A program made the translations under genes and the position numbers. The notes beneath the pieces were generated by a model. The model saw nothing but the letters and a program-made list of their open reading frames with translations, had not been told where the DNA came from and ran no database searches. This document shows, in pieces, positions 40,798 through 49,796 of a DNA stretch of 64,000 bases. Location of the stretch: the NCBI RefSeq assembly GCF_006152115.1, contig NZ_VDFU01000019.1, positions 16,616 to 80,615 on the forward strand, given 5' to 3'. The DNA comes from Rubellimicrobium rubrum. Its GTDB lineage: Bacteria > Pseudomonadota > Alphaproteobacteria > Rhodobacterales > Rhodobacteraceae. Each line of letters begins with the position of its first letter. The stretch's first letter is position 1.

Positions 40798-43737
40798 TCA
40801 GACCATGTCCTCCGGCGTCACGGGGGTCGCATGATCCCATTCGCCGTATCTGGCAAGATGGTCATAGTCCCCTTCCCAGTCCTCTCGTTCCACCGCCATG
40901 CGGGCCGAGAAGCCGCGGGCGGGCTCCATCCAGGCCCGCAAAAGTGTCTGGAGCTCGTCCCAGACCTGATCGGGGGTGACCTCCGCAAGCGGCGCGGGCG
41001 TGACCTTGGGGTTGGAGCCCAGGCCCACGAAGAACGCCTCGGAGACCTTCATCGCGCCCAAGGCCCCGAACGCGCCCCGTTCGGCCATGGCTGTCATGAG
41101 GAGAAGCTGCTTGGCGAACTGCTTCTGCTGCTTTTCCGTCGGCACCTGCCCGGTCTTGTAGTCGAGGATCACGGCTTGCCGGTCGGGCGTGATGTCGATC
41201 CGGTCGGCCTTTGCGACCAAGGTGATGCCCAGGCCCGGAACCTCGATTTCGCCCTTGGTCTCGAATAGCTGGGGTGTGGCTTTCGTGCGACGCTCGACTT
41301 CCTTTTCCAGGAAATCGGGGGTCACACGGGCCAAATGAGCGAGCCAGAGGCGTCGCATGACCGGCCAGGCGCAGTCCTTCTCGAAGACGTCGGAAGCCAT
41401 CTGCAGCAGTTGTGCGGAGGCGTCGGACCGGTCGGGAGCAATTCCGGCGCTCACGAACCTTTCAAGGGCCTTGTGCATCACCGTCCCGCGCAGCGGCGCA
41501 TCCGGCGCGGCCGTCAGGGGATCAAGCGCAGGCAGGCGCAGCACCGATTCGGCATAGACCGAATAGGGATCGCGCCGAAGCCGCTCGATGGCGGTGACCG
41601 AGATGCGTCTGGGGCGATGCTCCGGTGGCGGTCGAGGCGATGGCCGAGGGGCGGCTTCCTCGCGGTGCAGCGGCCGCGAAAGGGCGGCGGAGCGGGCCAG
41701 CCAGCGGTCGCCCCGCTCCTTCATGGCTGCGACGGCCTCGGGACCGCTCTGGTGCGGGAGCCCTTCCAGGAGGTTGAGCAGGCGGTTCAGCCAGCGCGAG
41801 GGCACGGTCGGCGCCTCGTCGGTGCGGACGGCTCGCGTGATCCAGGCCTCGGGCGCCCCCAAGGCCAGCATGTAATCGAGAGCGGCCTGCCCGATGCGCC
41901 GTTCGGGAAGCGGCAGGCCCGCCGTCTCGCGCATGCGGCGGTTGAGCCAGGGGTCCGTGGACGCGGCTGGAGGCCAGACGCCTTCGTTCATGCCACCCAG
42001 GATCACGAGATCCGCAGTCTGCGCCCGCGCCTCCAGGGTGCCCCAGATCAGCGCCTGCGGATGGCCCCGGTCGCGTTCGCGCACCTCGGCGGTGTTCAGG
42101 ACACCGTCGAACAGGCTCGCATAGTCGCGAGGCGACAGCCGGCCCCCCGCGTCCGCATGACGGGCGAGCTGGTCGCAGACCCGCCGTGCCTCCCGGCCAG
42201 GGGCTTCCTGCCAGAGCGGCGGCGAGCCGGTCGTCCCAGGGCCCATCGACACAAGCTCGGCCAAGGCCAGGTGATCGGCGACATGGTCCGCCAGCATCCG
42301 CTCCTCGCGCGGGCGGAAGCGGTCGAGCAGCCCCGCCAGCCAGTCGGCCCAAGGGCCGATCCCGTGATCCTGCCCGAGCCGTGCCGCCGCAAAGGCGCGG
42401 ATGGTCCCGCCGTCGGGCATCGGCGGGCCCCGACGACGCAGCGACAGTTCCAAGTCGTGCGTGCGCCGGAGGTGCGGGCCGCGCTCGCTTCCTGCATGGC
42501 AAAGCGGGTGCTTCAGCAAGGACAGCAGCCCCTCGCCGGTAAGACGTGCGCCGCGCAGGTCCGCGACCTGCCTAAGGAGGCGCCCCGGAGGCGACAAGGG
42601 CAGCGGCTCGCCCGCACTGTCGTCCGGCGCCACGCCCCAGCGGTCCAGCGCAGCGGCGACCGCCCGCGTCAGGACGCGATCGGGCGTCACGAGGGCGCAG
42701 GTCTGCCCGTCCTCGATGGCCTGCCGCATCCGAAGCGCGATGGCCTCGGCCTCGGCGCGCGGCGAGGGGGCTTCGATCAGCGTGATCCGGTCGCAGGCGG
42801 GGGCCAGATCGCCCAAGAGAGGTCCTTCGGACAGCCATTGGTCTGTGACAGGCGGCGGCCGCAGCGAAAGGGAGACGAGCCGGTTCCGCAGGGCGTTCGG
42901 GGCAGGCGTCGCCGACCAGGATCGCACTTCGGCCGGAGCCAGACGCAGCCGGCGTAACAGGCCAGCGTAAAGGTACTGGGGATGATCCTCCCCGGTCAGA
43001 GGCCCGTCCAGCCGCTCCCAGATAGGCCCGGGCAACTCCGGGTCGAAGCCTGGAAGGACCACGGCCCCTTGCGGCAGGCGCGCGACGGCCTCCATGAACC
43101 GCATGGTCCCTCCGCGGGATCCAGTGGCGCCCGCGACGATCACCGGCCCGTCGGGCGGCTCGGTCAGCCAGCGCCGCTCTAGCCGCTCCATCACCCGGCG
43201 CATCCGAGCCTCGCCGTCCGGCGCCCCTTCGGCGTCGAACCAGGGCTCGAGAATCTGCAGGAAGCGCAGCGACCGGGCCCAATGCCCGGAGAGATCCGCA
43301 ACGTCGAGACCCGCGATGGCCGAAGGGGCCACGCCTTCGCCCTGCATCTCCTCCATGAGGTCCGCAAGGCTGTCCGACAGGTCGAAAAGACGGGCGCGTG
43401 GGGCGAGGTCCGGCTCGCGCGCGAGCAGGGCCGCGATGAGCTGCGACAGCTCCAGCCTGCGCCGCAGCGCCGGAACAGGGGGCGGCAGGTCCGCCCCGAT
43501 CGGGTCCTGCGCCACATCGTTGATCAGACGGATCCGCGGCACCATGCGCGCAGGCCCCGCATCGAACACCTCGCGGAGGCGGCGCTGCATCCGGCGGGTG
43601 GGGACATGGATCGTGACCCGCGCCCAAGCCTCGGGCGGACCGCCGTCGAGACGCTCGGCAAGACCACGCAGCATCTCGGTCGCAAAGTCGGTGCCTGGCG
43701 GGAGGGCGAACAGACGTGGGCCGGGGGACTCGAACAT
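40798..43737 (-). CDS. addB: Double-strand break repair protein AddB
   Basis: 979 residues. The N-terminal inactivated helicase begins with MFESPGPRLFALPPG and has the VPTRRMQRRLREVF block. The C-terminal nuclease has VILDYKTGQVPT. AddB forms the heterodimer with AddA that processes DNA ends. The start ATG is two bases before the murU-like stop, so tsaE-amgK-murU-addB-addA look like one leftward transcript. Confidence 0.96.
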   Translation of the reverse strand: MFESPGPRLFALPPGTDFATEMLRGLAERLDGGPPEAWARVTIHVPTRRMQRRLREVFDAGPARMVPRIRLINDVAQDPIGADLPPPVPALRRRLELSQLIAALLAREPDLAPRARLFDLSDSLADLMEEMQGEGVAPSAIAGLDVADLSGHWARSLRFLQILEPWFDAEGAPDGEARMRRVMERLERRWLTEPPDGPVIVAGATGSRGGTMRFMEAVARLPQGAVVLPGFDPELPGPIWERLDGPLTGEDHPQYLYAGLLRRLRLAPAEVRSWSATPAPNALRNRLVSLSLRPPPVTDQWLSEGPLLGDLAPACDRITLIEAPSPRAEAEAIALRMRQAIEDGQTCALVTPDRVLTRAVAAALDRWGVAPDDSAGEPLPLSPPGRLLRQVADLRGARLTGEGLLSLLKHPLCHAGSERGPHLRRTHDLELSLRRRGPPMPDGGTIRAFAAARLGQDHGIGPWADWLAGLLDRFRPREERMLADHVADHLALAELVSMGPGTTGSPPLWQEAPGREARRVCDQLARHADAGGRLSPRDYASLFDGVLNTAEVRERDRGHPQALIWGTLEARAQTADLVILGGMNEGVWPPAASTDPWLNRRMRETAGLPLPERRIGQAALDYMLALGAPEAWITRAVRTDEAPTVPSRWLNRLLNLLEGLPHQSGPEAVAAMKERGDRWLARSAALSRPLHREEAAPRPSPRPPPEHRPRRISVTAIERLRRDPYSVYAESVLRLPALDPLTAAPDAPLRGTVMHKALERFVSAGIAPDRSDASAQLLQMASDVFEKDCAWPVMRRLWLAHLARVTPDFLEKEVERRTKATPQLFETKGEIEVPGLGITLVAKADRIDITPDRQAVILDYKTGQVPTEKQQKQFAKQLLLMTAMAERGAFGALGAMKVSEAFFVGLGSNPKVTPAPLAEVTPDQVWDELQTLLRAWMEPARGFSARMAVEREDWEGDYDHLARYGEWDHATPVTPEDMV

Positions 43738-43738
43738 C

Positions 43739-44419
43739 TCAGTCCTCCGCGGTTACGAGTCGTTCGGCCAAGGCCAGGTTCTCTGGCCGGCCCACGTCGC
43801 ACCAATGGCCGTCGTAGACGATGCCATGAAGGCCGCCCCGCGCTGCGGCCCGGTCCCAAAGGCGGTTCAGGGAAAACACGGGTTCGGAAATCTCGGCCAA
43901 GCCTTCGGTGCGCAGGATCTGCGCGCCGGTATAGACCTGACCCGCCCCGCGCGCGAGACACCCCGTGGGGTCAAGGTCGAAGTCACCCGCGCCCCGGTAG
44001 CCCAGCGCCCGGTCCGTGGGAACGAGCAGAAGCAGCGCTTCCATCTCCGGCCTCCACGCGGCAGCCAGATCGACCAGAGGATTCGGCCCGGCCCAGGCGG
44101 CGTCGCTGTTGAGCGTCCAGACAGGACCCGGCCCAAGAAGCGGCAGCGCCGCCTTGAGGCCCCCGCCGGTTTCGAGCAGGCGCTCGGTCTCATCGGCGAC
44201 CAGCACGCCCTTGTCCGCGAGATAGCCGCGCATCTGGTCGGCACGGTAGTGGACGTTGACCACGATCGGCTCTGCGCCCGCATCCTTCGCATGGGTCAGC
44301 GCCTGATCGATCAACGGGCGCCCCGCCACCTCGATCAGCGGCTTCGGCCGGTCAGCGGTGAGAGCGCCCATGCGGGTTCCCAGGCCCGCGGCGAAGATCA
44401 TGGCGGCGCGGGGGCTCAT
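43739..44419 (-). CDS. murU: Nucleotidyltransferase, MurU-like
   Basis: 226 residues. GT-A nucleotidyltransferase start AAGLGTRMGALTADRPKPL, the LNSDA metal site and the YTGAQIL block. With the adjacent kinase it matches the MurU/AmgK pair, which makes UDP-MurNAc directly from recycled MurNAc (MurNAc-1-P + UTP). Family membership is strong; that exact substrate rests on the pairing. Start overlaps the amgK stop by four bases. Confidence 0.82.
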   Translation of the reverse strand: MSPRAAMIFAAGLGTRMGALTADRPKPLIEVAGRPLIDQALTHAKDAGAEPIVVNVHYRADQMRGYLADKGVLVADETERLLETGGGLKAALPLLGPGPVWTLNSDAAWAGPNPLVDLAAAWRPEMEALLLLVPTDRALGYRGAGDFDLDPTGCLARGAGQVYTGAQILRTEGLAEISEPVFSLNRLWDRAAARGGLHGIVYDGHWCDVGRPENLALAERLVTAED

Positions 44420-45396
44420 GCGGGGACAGGCGGCGCTGGCACGGCGGCGCGGATCAGCGGTTCCAATGGCCGGAGCGCCGGATGGGCAAGATCACCTTGC
44501 ACATGGTTCCAAACGCGGGGCAGCAGGCGCAGGTAGCCGGGCTTGCCCCTTTCCCCTGCCAGACGGGCAAAGACACCGAGGATGCGCAGGTTGCGCTGAA
44601 GCCCCAGGATGGCCGCAGCTGCGGCGACGTGAGCCTCGTCACGGCCTGTGAGGTCGGCGAAGCGGCGAATCATCCTGGCCCGCAGCGCGGCGTCCGTGTC
44701 GCGGCGCGCGTCGCGCAAAAGCGAGGCCAGATCGTATTCTGGCGGGGCCAACACGGCGTCCTGGAAGTCGAGGAGGCCCATCCGGTCGGTTCCCGCACGG
44801 TCCGGACGCCAGACGAGGTTCTCGGCGTGGTAGTCGCGCAGGGCCAGCACAGGGGCGTCGGAGGCATGGCTTTCCAAGGCCTCTCGCAGGCGTCCGGTGA
44901 TCTCGGCTGCGGCGCGCGGGTCCGTGCCGGGGGTGTAGTAATCCCACAGAGGAGCGATCATTCCGGCGGCTCGGATTGGGGTCAAGGCCACCAGACCCTC
45001 CGGTGGCCGCGAGGCTTGCAGGCGGACCAGAACGTCGATCGCGACATCGCAAAGGAGTTCGGATTCCGTGGGACGCTGTCCAAGCCAGGCCGCCATGTGC
45101 CAGGGCCCCAGATCCTCGAGAAGGACAAGGCCCGCATCCTGGGCCAGCACCTCGGGCGCGCAAAGGCCGATGCTCCGCAGATGTGCGCCGATCCGCAGGA
45201 AGGGGCTCAGGGAGGCCGGTTCCCCTCGGGCGTCCATCAGGATCGCCGTACGTCCGTCGGGCGAGGTCAGCCGTTCATACCGCCGCCCCGAGGCATCCCC
45301 GGCCAAGGCCGCGCGCGACCACCCCGCGGCGGGCGAGGCGGCCAGGAAGGCGGCGCACGGATCAGCCATTTGGGCGGTAGTGGACAGATCAGCCAT
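44416..45396 (-). CDS. amgK: Anomeric sugar kinase, AmgK-like phosphotransferase
   Basis: 326 residues. Aminoglycoside phosphotransferase fold: LALRDYHAENLVW supplies the catalytic base Asp and Asn, LLDFQDAV the metal Asp. AmgK phosphorylates MurNAc/GlcNAc at C1 for MurU. The ATG at 45394-45396 overlaps the tsaE stop by eight bases; a second ATG nine codons in is possible. Position between tsaE and a MurU-like gene supports the cell-wall recycling role. Confidence 0.82.
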   Translation of the reverse strand: MADLSTTAQMADPCAAFLAASPAAGWSRAALAGDASGRRYERLTSPDGRTAILMDARGEPASLSPFLRIGAHLRSIGLCAPEVLAQDAGLVLLEDLGPWHMAAWLGQRPTESELLCDVAIDVLVRLQASRPPEGLVALTPIRAAGMIAPLWDYYTPGTDPRAAAEITGRLREALESHASDAPVLALRDYHAENLVWRPDRAGTDRMGLLDFQDAVLAPPEYDLASLLRDARRDTDAALRARMIRRFADLTGRDEAHVAAAAAILGLQRNLRILGVFARLAGERGKPGYLRLLPRVWNHVQGDLAHPALRPLEPLIRAAVPAPPVPA

Positions 45397-45856
45397 CGAG
45401 GGTCTCCAGGCGAGGGGCCCAGCCCGAAGGCCCCGACAGGGTTGCGGATCGCGAGTTCTCGCCCGTCGGCGCAAGCTCCAGACGGAGGGCCGAAGATGGC
45501 ATGTAGGGGCCCAGGCGGTCGGGCCATTCGATCAGGCAGATCGCTTCCTCCATCGCAGCCAGCAAGCCCAGTTCCGCCACCTCGTCGGGATGGGACAGGC
45601 GATATAGGTCGGCGTGCCAGATCGTGTCCCGGCCATCCTCATAAGTCTGCACGAGGGTGAAGGTGGGCGAAGGAATTTCCGCCACGGGATCCTCAAGTCG
45701 CGCGCGGATCAGCGCGCGGGCAAAGGCCGACTTCCCGGCCCCGACCGGCCCTGAGAGAAGGATCGTGTCCCCGGGAACGAGGCGCCCCGCAAGCCAAGCG
45801 GCCAGGCGAGCCGTTTCGGCTTCGGTGGAAAGAGGGAGTGGTCCGGCCAGCAGCAT
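45389..45856 (-). CDS. tsaE: tRNA threonylcarbamoyl adenosine ATPase TsaE
   Basis: 155 residues. P-loop SGPVGAGKSAFARALI, SPTFTLVQTY and the IEWPDRL motif are typical. TsaE helps TsaB-TsaD make t6A at position 37 of ANN-decoding tRNAs; tsaD is in this window at 54582-55676, on the same strand but 9 kb away. Confidence 0.95.
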   Translation of the reverse strand: MLLAGPLPLSTEAETARLAAWLAGRLVPGDTILLSGPVGAGKSAFARALIRARLEDPVAEIPSPTFTLVQTYEDGRDTIWHADLYRLSHPDEVAELGLLAAMEEAICLIEWPDRLGPYMPSSALRLELAPTGENSRSATLSGPSGWAPRLETLDG

Positions 45857-45935
45857 CGCCTGAGATTATGCAGCCCCGTTCCGGCTCACCAGCCCCAGAC
45901 CGGACCGAATGATCAAGGTTCTGCCGTGCTGCATC

Positions 45936-47555
45936 CTAAAGGGACGAAATCAGCAGTTCCGGGCTGATGGGCATCTCCTGAGGCCCAGCAGCGTCCGCTC
46001 TGGAACCGGCCGCACCGTCCTCCCTGGCCTCGGGGGGGCAAGGCCGGAAGGTCACCAGGGTTCCCCCTCGAGGGAGCGGCAGCATGCGAAGGATCAGGCC
46101 TCCACCGCGCCGCAGCGTCAGCTCCGTCCCTTCGGTCCTGCCCGGTGCTCCGACCCCCTCGCGTAGCCTCCGCCAGAGGGGGAGCGGCAGGCTGGCCGCT
46201 TCCCAGCGGGTCAGCTCGCTGTCCAGATCGGCCTTGGCCAAGTCGTCCGCCGACAGACCCCAAAGATCCTCGTAGGTGGAGTTGGCGAGCGAGAGCACAC
46301 CAGTAGCCGAGAACACCGCGATCGCCTGATCCATCGCATCCAGCACCGCCCGGGTCATGTCGAGCTCGGTCCGGAACCGGCGGGTCAAGCCGATCTCGTC
46401 GCTGATATCCTCGAACAGGAAGGCCAGGGCCCCATCGGGATGGGGCCGCCCAGTCACCCGGTAGGTCTGGCCGGCAGGCAAGGTCCATGTCTCGCAGTAC
46501 TGCCCCTGTTCGGCCGCGGACTCCAGGGCGGCAACGTTCTCGCGCCAGCTGCGATAATCCCGAGGCTCGGGCAGGATCTTGGCCTCGCGCAGGCGGTCGA
46601 GCACGGTCGCCACCACCGGTCTTTCGCTCAGGAACGCGGCAGGCAGGCCCGTCAGGTCGACGAAGGCTGGGTTGAACAGCGCCAGCCGCCGCTCCCTGTC
46701 GAAGACGGCCAAACCCGTGCGCAGTTGCGCAAAGGTCTTGGCCAGCGTCTGCACGAGATGGTGCCGGGCCGACTCGGCCAGGACAAGACCGCCGACATCG
46801 GTGGCGAAGTGCAGGCTGCCTTCGCTGCGGCGGACGCTGGTCACCTCGTACCAGAGCGGATCACGTCCGTCCGGCATCGGGATCGCCAACCGGCGCTGGT
46901 CCGAGACGCCTTCGGCCAGATCTGCCGGAACCTCGAACAGCGGCGCCTTGGGCCAATTGGGCCTGATCAGTGCCGGTGCGCCGGGCTTTGCGCCATCGTG
47001 ACGGAGGGTCCGGACATGATCGGCCAGCGCCAGATAGGCGGAGTTCGCCCAGGACAGTGCGCCTTGAGCATCAAGCATCCAGATGGGTTGCGGCGCGTTC
47101 TCGGCCAAACCCCTGAGCAGCGTGAGCTCGGCCTCGGCCGCGTCGACCGACAGGCGTTCGAAGCTGGCGAGGGCCTTCTCGTCCAGCCGGAGCGTCAGCT
47201 GGAGCGCGGCCGCATTGCCCCGCGCCTCGAGGGTGCCGGCGTCTGCCGAGGCAAGCCTGAGACGGCCCGCCGGGGGCAGCGAAGCCAGCCGTTGTCGCAG
47301 GTCGGTACCGAAACTGCGGGCAAGAAGGGCCAGAAGCGTCGTCAGGTCCACTTCGTTGTGGCCCTGCGTCCGCAGGAGCCGCCGGGCGGCCGGGCTGGCA
47401 TCAACGAGGCTCTCGCCTTCGAACAGGAACACTGCGTCCCGCTCGACCGGTGGCTTCGCACAGGGTGGGGTGCGGCGCTCCAGAAGCAGGGCTATGGCTC
47501 CCGCTCCCATCATCGCGAACAGTCCCGCCCCGACCATGTCCAGCAAGTGCAGCAC
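45936..47555 (-). CDS. PAS-domain membrane-anchored protein without a kinase domain
   Basis: 539 residues. One N-terminal hydrophobic helix (about 5-25) is followed by tandem PAS-like domains (clearest at about 145-260, 270-380 and 390-500), e.g. ENAPQPIWMLDAQGALSWAN and LDAMDQAIAVFSATGVLSLAN. No histidine-kinase H-box or HATPase motif follows; the protein ends after a variable tail. It may be a degenerate or truncated relative of PAS kinases such as DivL. Probably senses a signal for another protein; it lies next to regB but the 110-base gap and role are unresolved. Confidence 0.78.
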   Translation of the reverse strand: MLHLLDMVGAGLFAMMGAGAIALLLERRTPPCAKPPVERDAVFLFEGESLVDASPAARRLLRTQGHNEVDLTTLLALLARSFGTDLRQRLASLPPAGRLRLASADAGTLEARGNAAALQLTLRLDEKALASFERLSVDAAEAELTLLRGLAENAPQPIWMLDAQGALSWANSAYLALADHVRTLRHDGAKPGAPALIRPNWPKAPLFEVPADLAEGVSDQRRLAIPMPDGRDPLWYEVTSVRRSEGSLHFATDVGGLVLAESARHHLVQTLAKTFAQLRTGLAVFDRERRLALFNPAFVDLTGLPAAFLSERPVVATVLDRLREAKILPEPRDYRSWRENVAALESAAEQGQYCETWTLPAGQTYRVTGRPHPDGALAFLFEDISDEIGLTRRFRTELDMTRAVLDAMDQAIAVFSATGVLSLANSTYEDLWGLSADDLAKADLDSELTRWEAASLPLPLWRRLREGVGAPGRTEGTELTLRRGGGLILRMLPLPRGGTLVTFRPCPPEAREDGAAGSRADAAGPQEMPISPELLISSL

Positions 47556-47665
47556 TGCCTCATCCTGGCTTTCGAACTGACTTGAGGTTGGCGAATATTG
47601 GTTAAGTGAAGCTTAACAGGCGCGACATGGGCACTTGTCGCTCCCGGATCGTGACAACAGCCGCA

Positions 47666-48976
47666 TCAGGCAGGGCTTGGGCCGGCTACCTCGCCGCTTG
47701 CCGTTGTCACGGGCGGGGCCACAAGGCTCGATGGGACCCAAGCCACCACGACGACAGCGCCTCCGCCCGCGTCATTGGCAAAGGTCAGGCGTGCCCCGGT
47801 CCGCTCGAGAAGAGTCTTGGCGATGAAAAGACCGAGTCCCATGCCTTCGTAGCCCGGACGCGGCCCGGCTTCGTCCGGGGAACGGGCCAGGGTGCGGCCG
47901 CGCATGAACGGGTCGCCGATCCGAGCGAGGAGCGCCGGCTCGAAGCCCGGTCCGTTGTCGCGGATCCGGATGGACAGCCGCTCGGGCGTCCAGTCGAGGC
48001 GGATCTCGACCCGGCTGGCAGAAAAATCGACCGCGTTCTGGACGAGGTTGCGCAGCCCATGGACGATCTCGGGCCGACGGGGGATCTCGGGCTGCCGGCC
48101 CTCGGCGACGACGATTTCGACCTGCTTGCCGCGCCGGAGATGGGGCTCTGCCGCTTCGCGGAGGACCGCCTCGAACGGTGCCCGGTCCAGATAGGAGTCG
48201 CGCTGCCCTGCCCGGCCCATGGCGCGCAGGATGTCGCGGCATCGGTCCGCCTGGGCATGGAGGAGTTCGGCATCCTCCAGCAGCGGCTGGAAATCGGCGC
48301 GATCCCGGAGTTCCTCGATCATCTCGCCGGACACGAGCTTGATGGTGGCCAGGGGCGTGCCCAGTTCGTGCGCCGCCGCCGCGACGACCCCGTCCAGGGC
48401 GGACAGCTGTTGCGCGCGGTCCAGCGCCAACTGCGTCGCGGCCAAAGCCTCGCTCATGGCGTTGATCTCGGCGGTGACGCTTCGGGCATAAAGACCCAGG
48501 AAGCCCACCCCGATCACGAGCGCCGCCCAGAAGCCCCAAAGAAAGAGGCGAGGCAACTCCAGCGGGCCCTCCGGGGTGAGGACAGGAATGTTCCAGGTCG
48601 CTATGCCGGTGATCACGGTCAAGGTCAGGCCGCCCAGCACAAGCGTGGTGCGCGTGTGCAGAACGCTGGCCGCGATGGTGACCGGCGCGAGCAGCAGCAC
48701 GGCGAAGGGGTTGTTGAGCCCGCCCGTCAGCGCGAGCAAAAGGCCGAGCTGCAGGATGTCGAAGGTGAGGAGCAGGGTGGCTTCCCGCTCGGACAGGCGC
48801 CGCGTGCGTGGGGCGGTGAAGGTCGCGACGAGGTTGACCACCATCGAGGCCCCGATGGCGAGAGAGGCCGCCCCCGTGGCGATCCCCAAGTCTAGGATCC
48901 GCACGGCGACAACCAAGGCCGCGATCTGGCCCCCGATGGCGAGCCAGCGAAGGATGGTCAGCGTACGGAGCGGCAC
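47666..48976 (-). CDS. regB: Redox-sensing histidine kinase RegB (PrrB)
   Basis: 436 residues from the first standard start (GTG at 48974-48976). Six membrane helices carry the quinone-site GGLNNPF (85-91). The H-box AAHELGTPLA has H203. The redox cysteine is C246 (CRDILRAM). ATPase motifs NLVQNAVDF, DNGPGF and GMGLGLFIA follow. In relatives it phosphorylates RegA under low oxygen. The frame stays open upstream to a CTG at 49040-49042 with AAGGGAGG before it; the extra 22 residues (…TQRRDW) look like the family N-terminus, so the true start is probably there. Divergent from senC. Confidence 0.94.
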   Translation of the reverse strand: MPLRTLTILRWLAIGGQIAALVVAVRILDLGIATGAASLAIGASMVVNLVATFTAPRTRRLSEREATLLLTFDILQLGLLLALTGGLNNPFAVLLLAPVTIAASVLHTRTTLVLGGLTLTVITGIATWNIPVLTPEGPLELPRLFLWGFWAALVIGVGFLGLYARSVTAEINAMSEALAATQLALDRAQQLSALDGVVAAAAHELGTPLATIKLVSGEMIEELRDRADFQPLLEDAELLHAQADRCRDILRAMGRAGQRDSYLDRAPFEAVLREAAEPHLRRGKQVEIVVAEGRQPEIPRRPEIVHGLRNLVQNAVDFSASRVEIRLDWTPERLSIRIRDNGPGFEPALLARIGDPFMRGRTLARSPDEAGPRPGYEGMGLGLFIAKTLLERTGARLTFANDAGGGAVVVVAWVPSSLVAPPVTTASGEVAGPSPA

Positions 48977-49056
48977 CCAGTCGCGCCGCTGTGTCAGGCC
49001 AAGGGCATCGGGCCAGGGGCCGAGGGAGTCGGGGTCCGACAGGGTAGGCCTCCCTT

Positions 49057-49071
49057 GCGGCGGTTCGGCGC
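49057..49071. promoter_or_regulatory. Candidate RegA/PrrA binding box between regB and senC
   Basis: GCGGC-N5-GGCGC (spacer GGTTC) in the 86-bp divergent gap just upstream of the proposed regB ribosome site. It fits the loose consensus GCGNC-N5-GNCGC reported for RegA/PrrA/RegR regulators. Such GC-rich half-sites arise often by chance, so position carries much of the weight. Confidence 0.4.
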
Positions 49072-49128
49072 ATTGTTACATGGGCCCACAGGACCCATCA
49101 ACGTTCCGGACAGCTAGGAGGACCACGC

Positions 49129-49752
49129 ATGCGGACCAGGATCGTCGCCATCGCGGCCAGTGCCGTCGCGGTTGCAGGGCTGGCGGGAATGGCGTTAGCT
49201 CCTCGGCTTGCCGGTCAGGCCGACGCCTTTGCCCCCTGCCGGGAGGGTCAGGTCGCGGGCGGCGATATTGGCGGGCCCTTCACCTTGGTGAACGCGGCGG
49301 GCGAGACTGTCACCGACCAGGATACATTCACCAAGCCATCGATCCTTTATTTCGGCTTCGCCTCCTGCCCGGATGTTTGCCCGCTCGATGTGGCGCGCAA
49401 TGCGCAGGCCGCCGACATCCTCAAGGAGCAGGGAATCGAAGCGTCGCCCGTCTTCGTCTCGGTGGACCCGGACCGGGACACCCCCGAGGTCGTGGGACGG
49501 TATGTGGAAAACTTCGGTGAGGGCGTCATCGGCCTGACAGGCAGCCCCGAACAGGTCGATGCTGCCGCAAAGGCTTATCGGGTCTACTATGCCAAGCAGG
49601 ATGGTGACCCGGAGTATTACCTCGTGGACCATTCGACCTTCAGCTATCTCGTCCTGCCCGAGGTGGGGTTCGTCGATTTCGTGGACCGGGACGAAACGCC
49701 CGAAGCGGTGGCGGATAGGCTGGCGTGCTTCGCGCGGGTTGCCGAGGCCTGA
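49129..49752 (+). CDS. senC: SCO1/SenC family copper chaperone
   Basis: 207 residues. One N-terminal membrane anchor (about 5-27), then a thioredoxin-like domain with the copper ligands C80 and C84 in FASCPDVCPLD and a His in LVDHSTFSYLV. PrrC/SenC proteins insert copper into cytochrome oxidase and modulate the RegB signal. Ribosome site AGGAGG precedes the ATG. Divergent from regB, 44 bases ahead of regA. Confidence 0.95.
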   Translation: MRTRIVAIAASAVAVAGLAGMALAPRLAGQADAFAPCREGQVAGGDIGGPFTLVNAAGETVTDQDTFTKPSILYFGFASCPDVCPLDVARNAQAADILKEQGIEASPVFVSVDPDRDTPEVVGRYVENFGEGVIGLTGSPEQVDAAAKAYRVYYAKQDGDPEYYLVDHSTFSYLVLPEVGFVDFVDRDETPEAVADRLACFARVAEA

Positions 49753-49796
49753 CGCCGGTGCGTTGACGTGGCCGAGACATGGCCTATTGTCGGGCC

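Noticed and set aside
38742..40979. 745-codon open frame opposite addA
   Set aside because: Shadow frame caused by high GC and codon bias of addA on the other strand; no motif or ribosome site.
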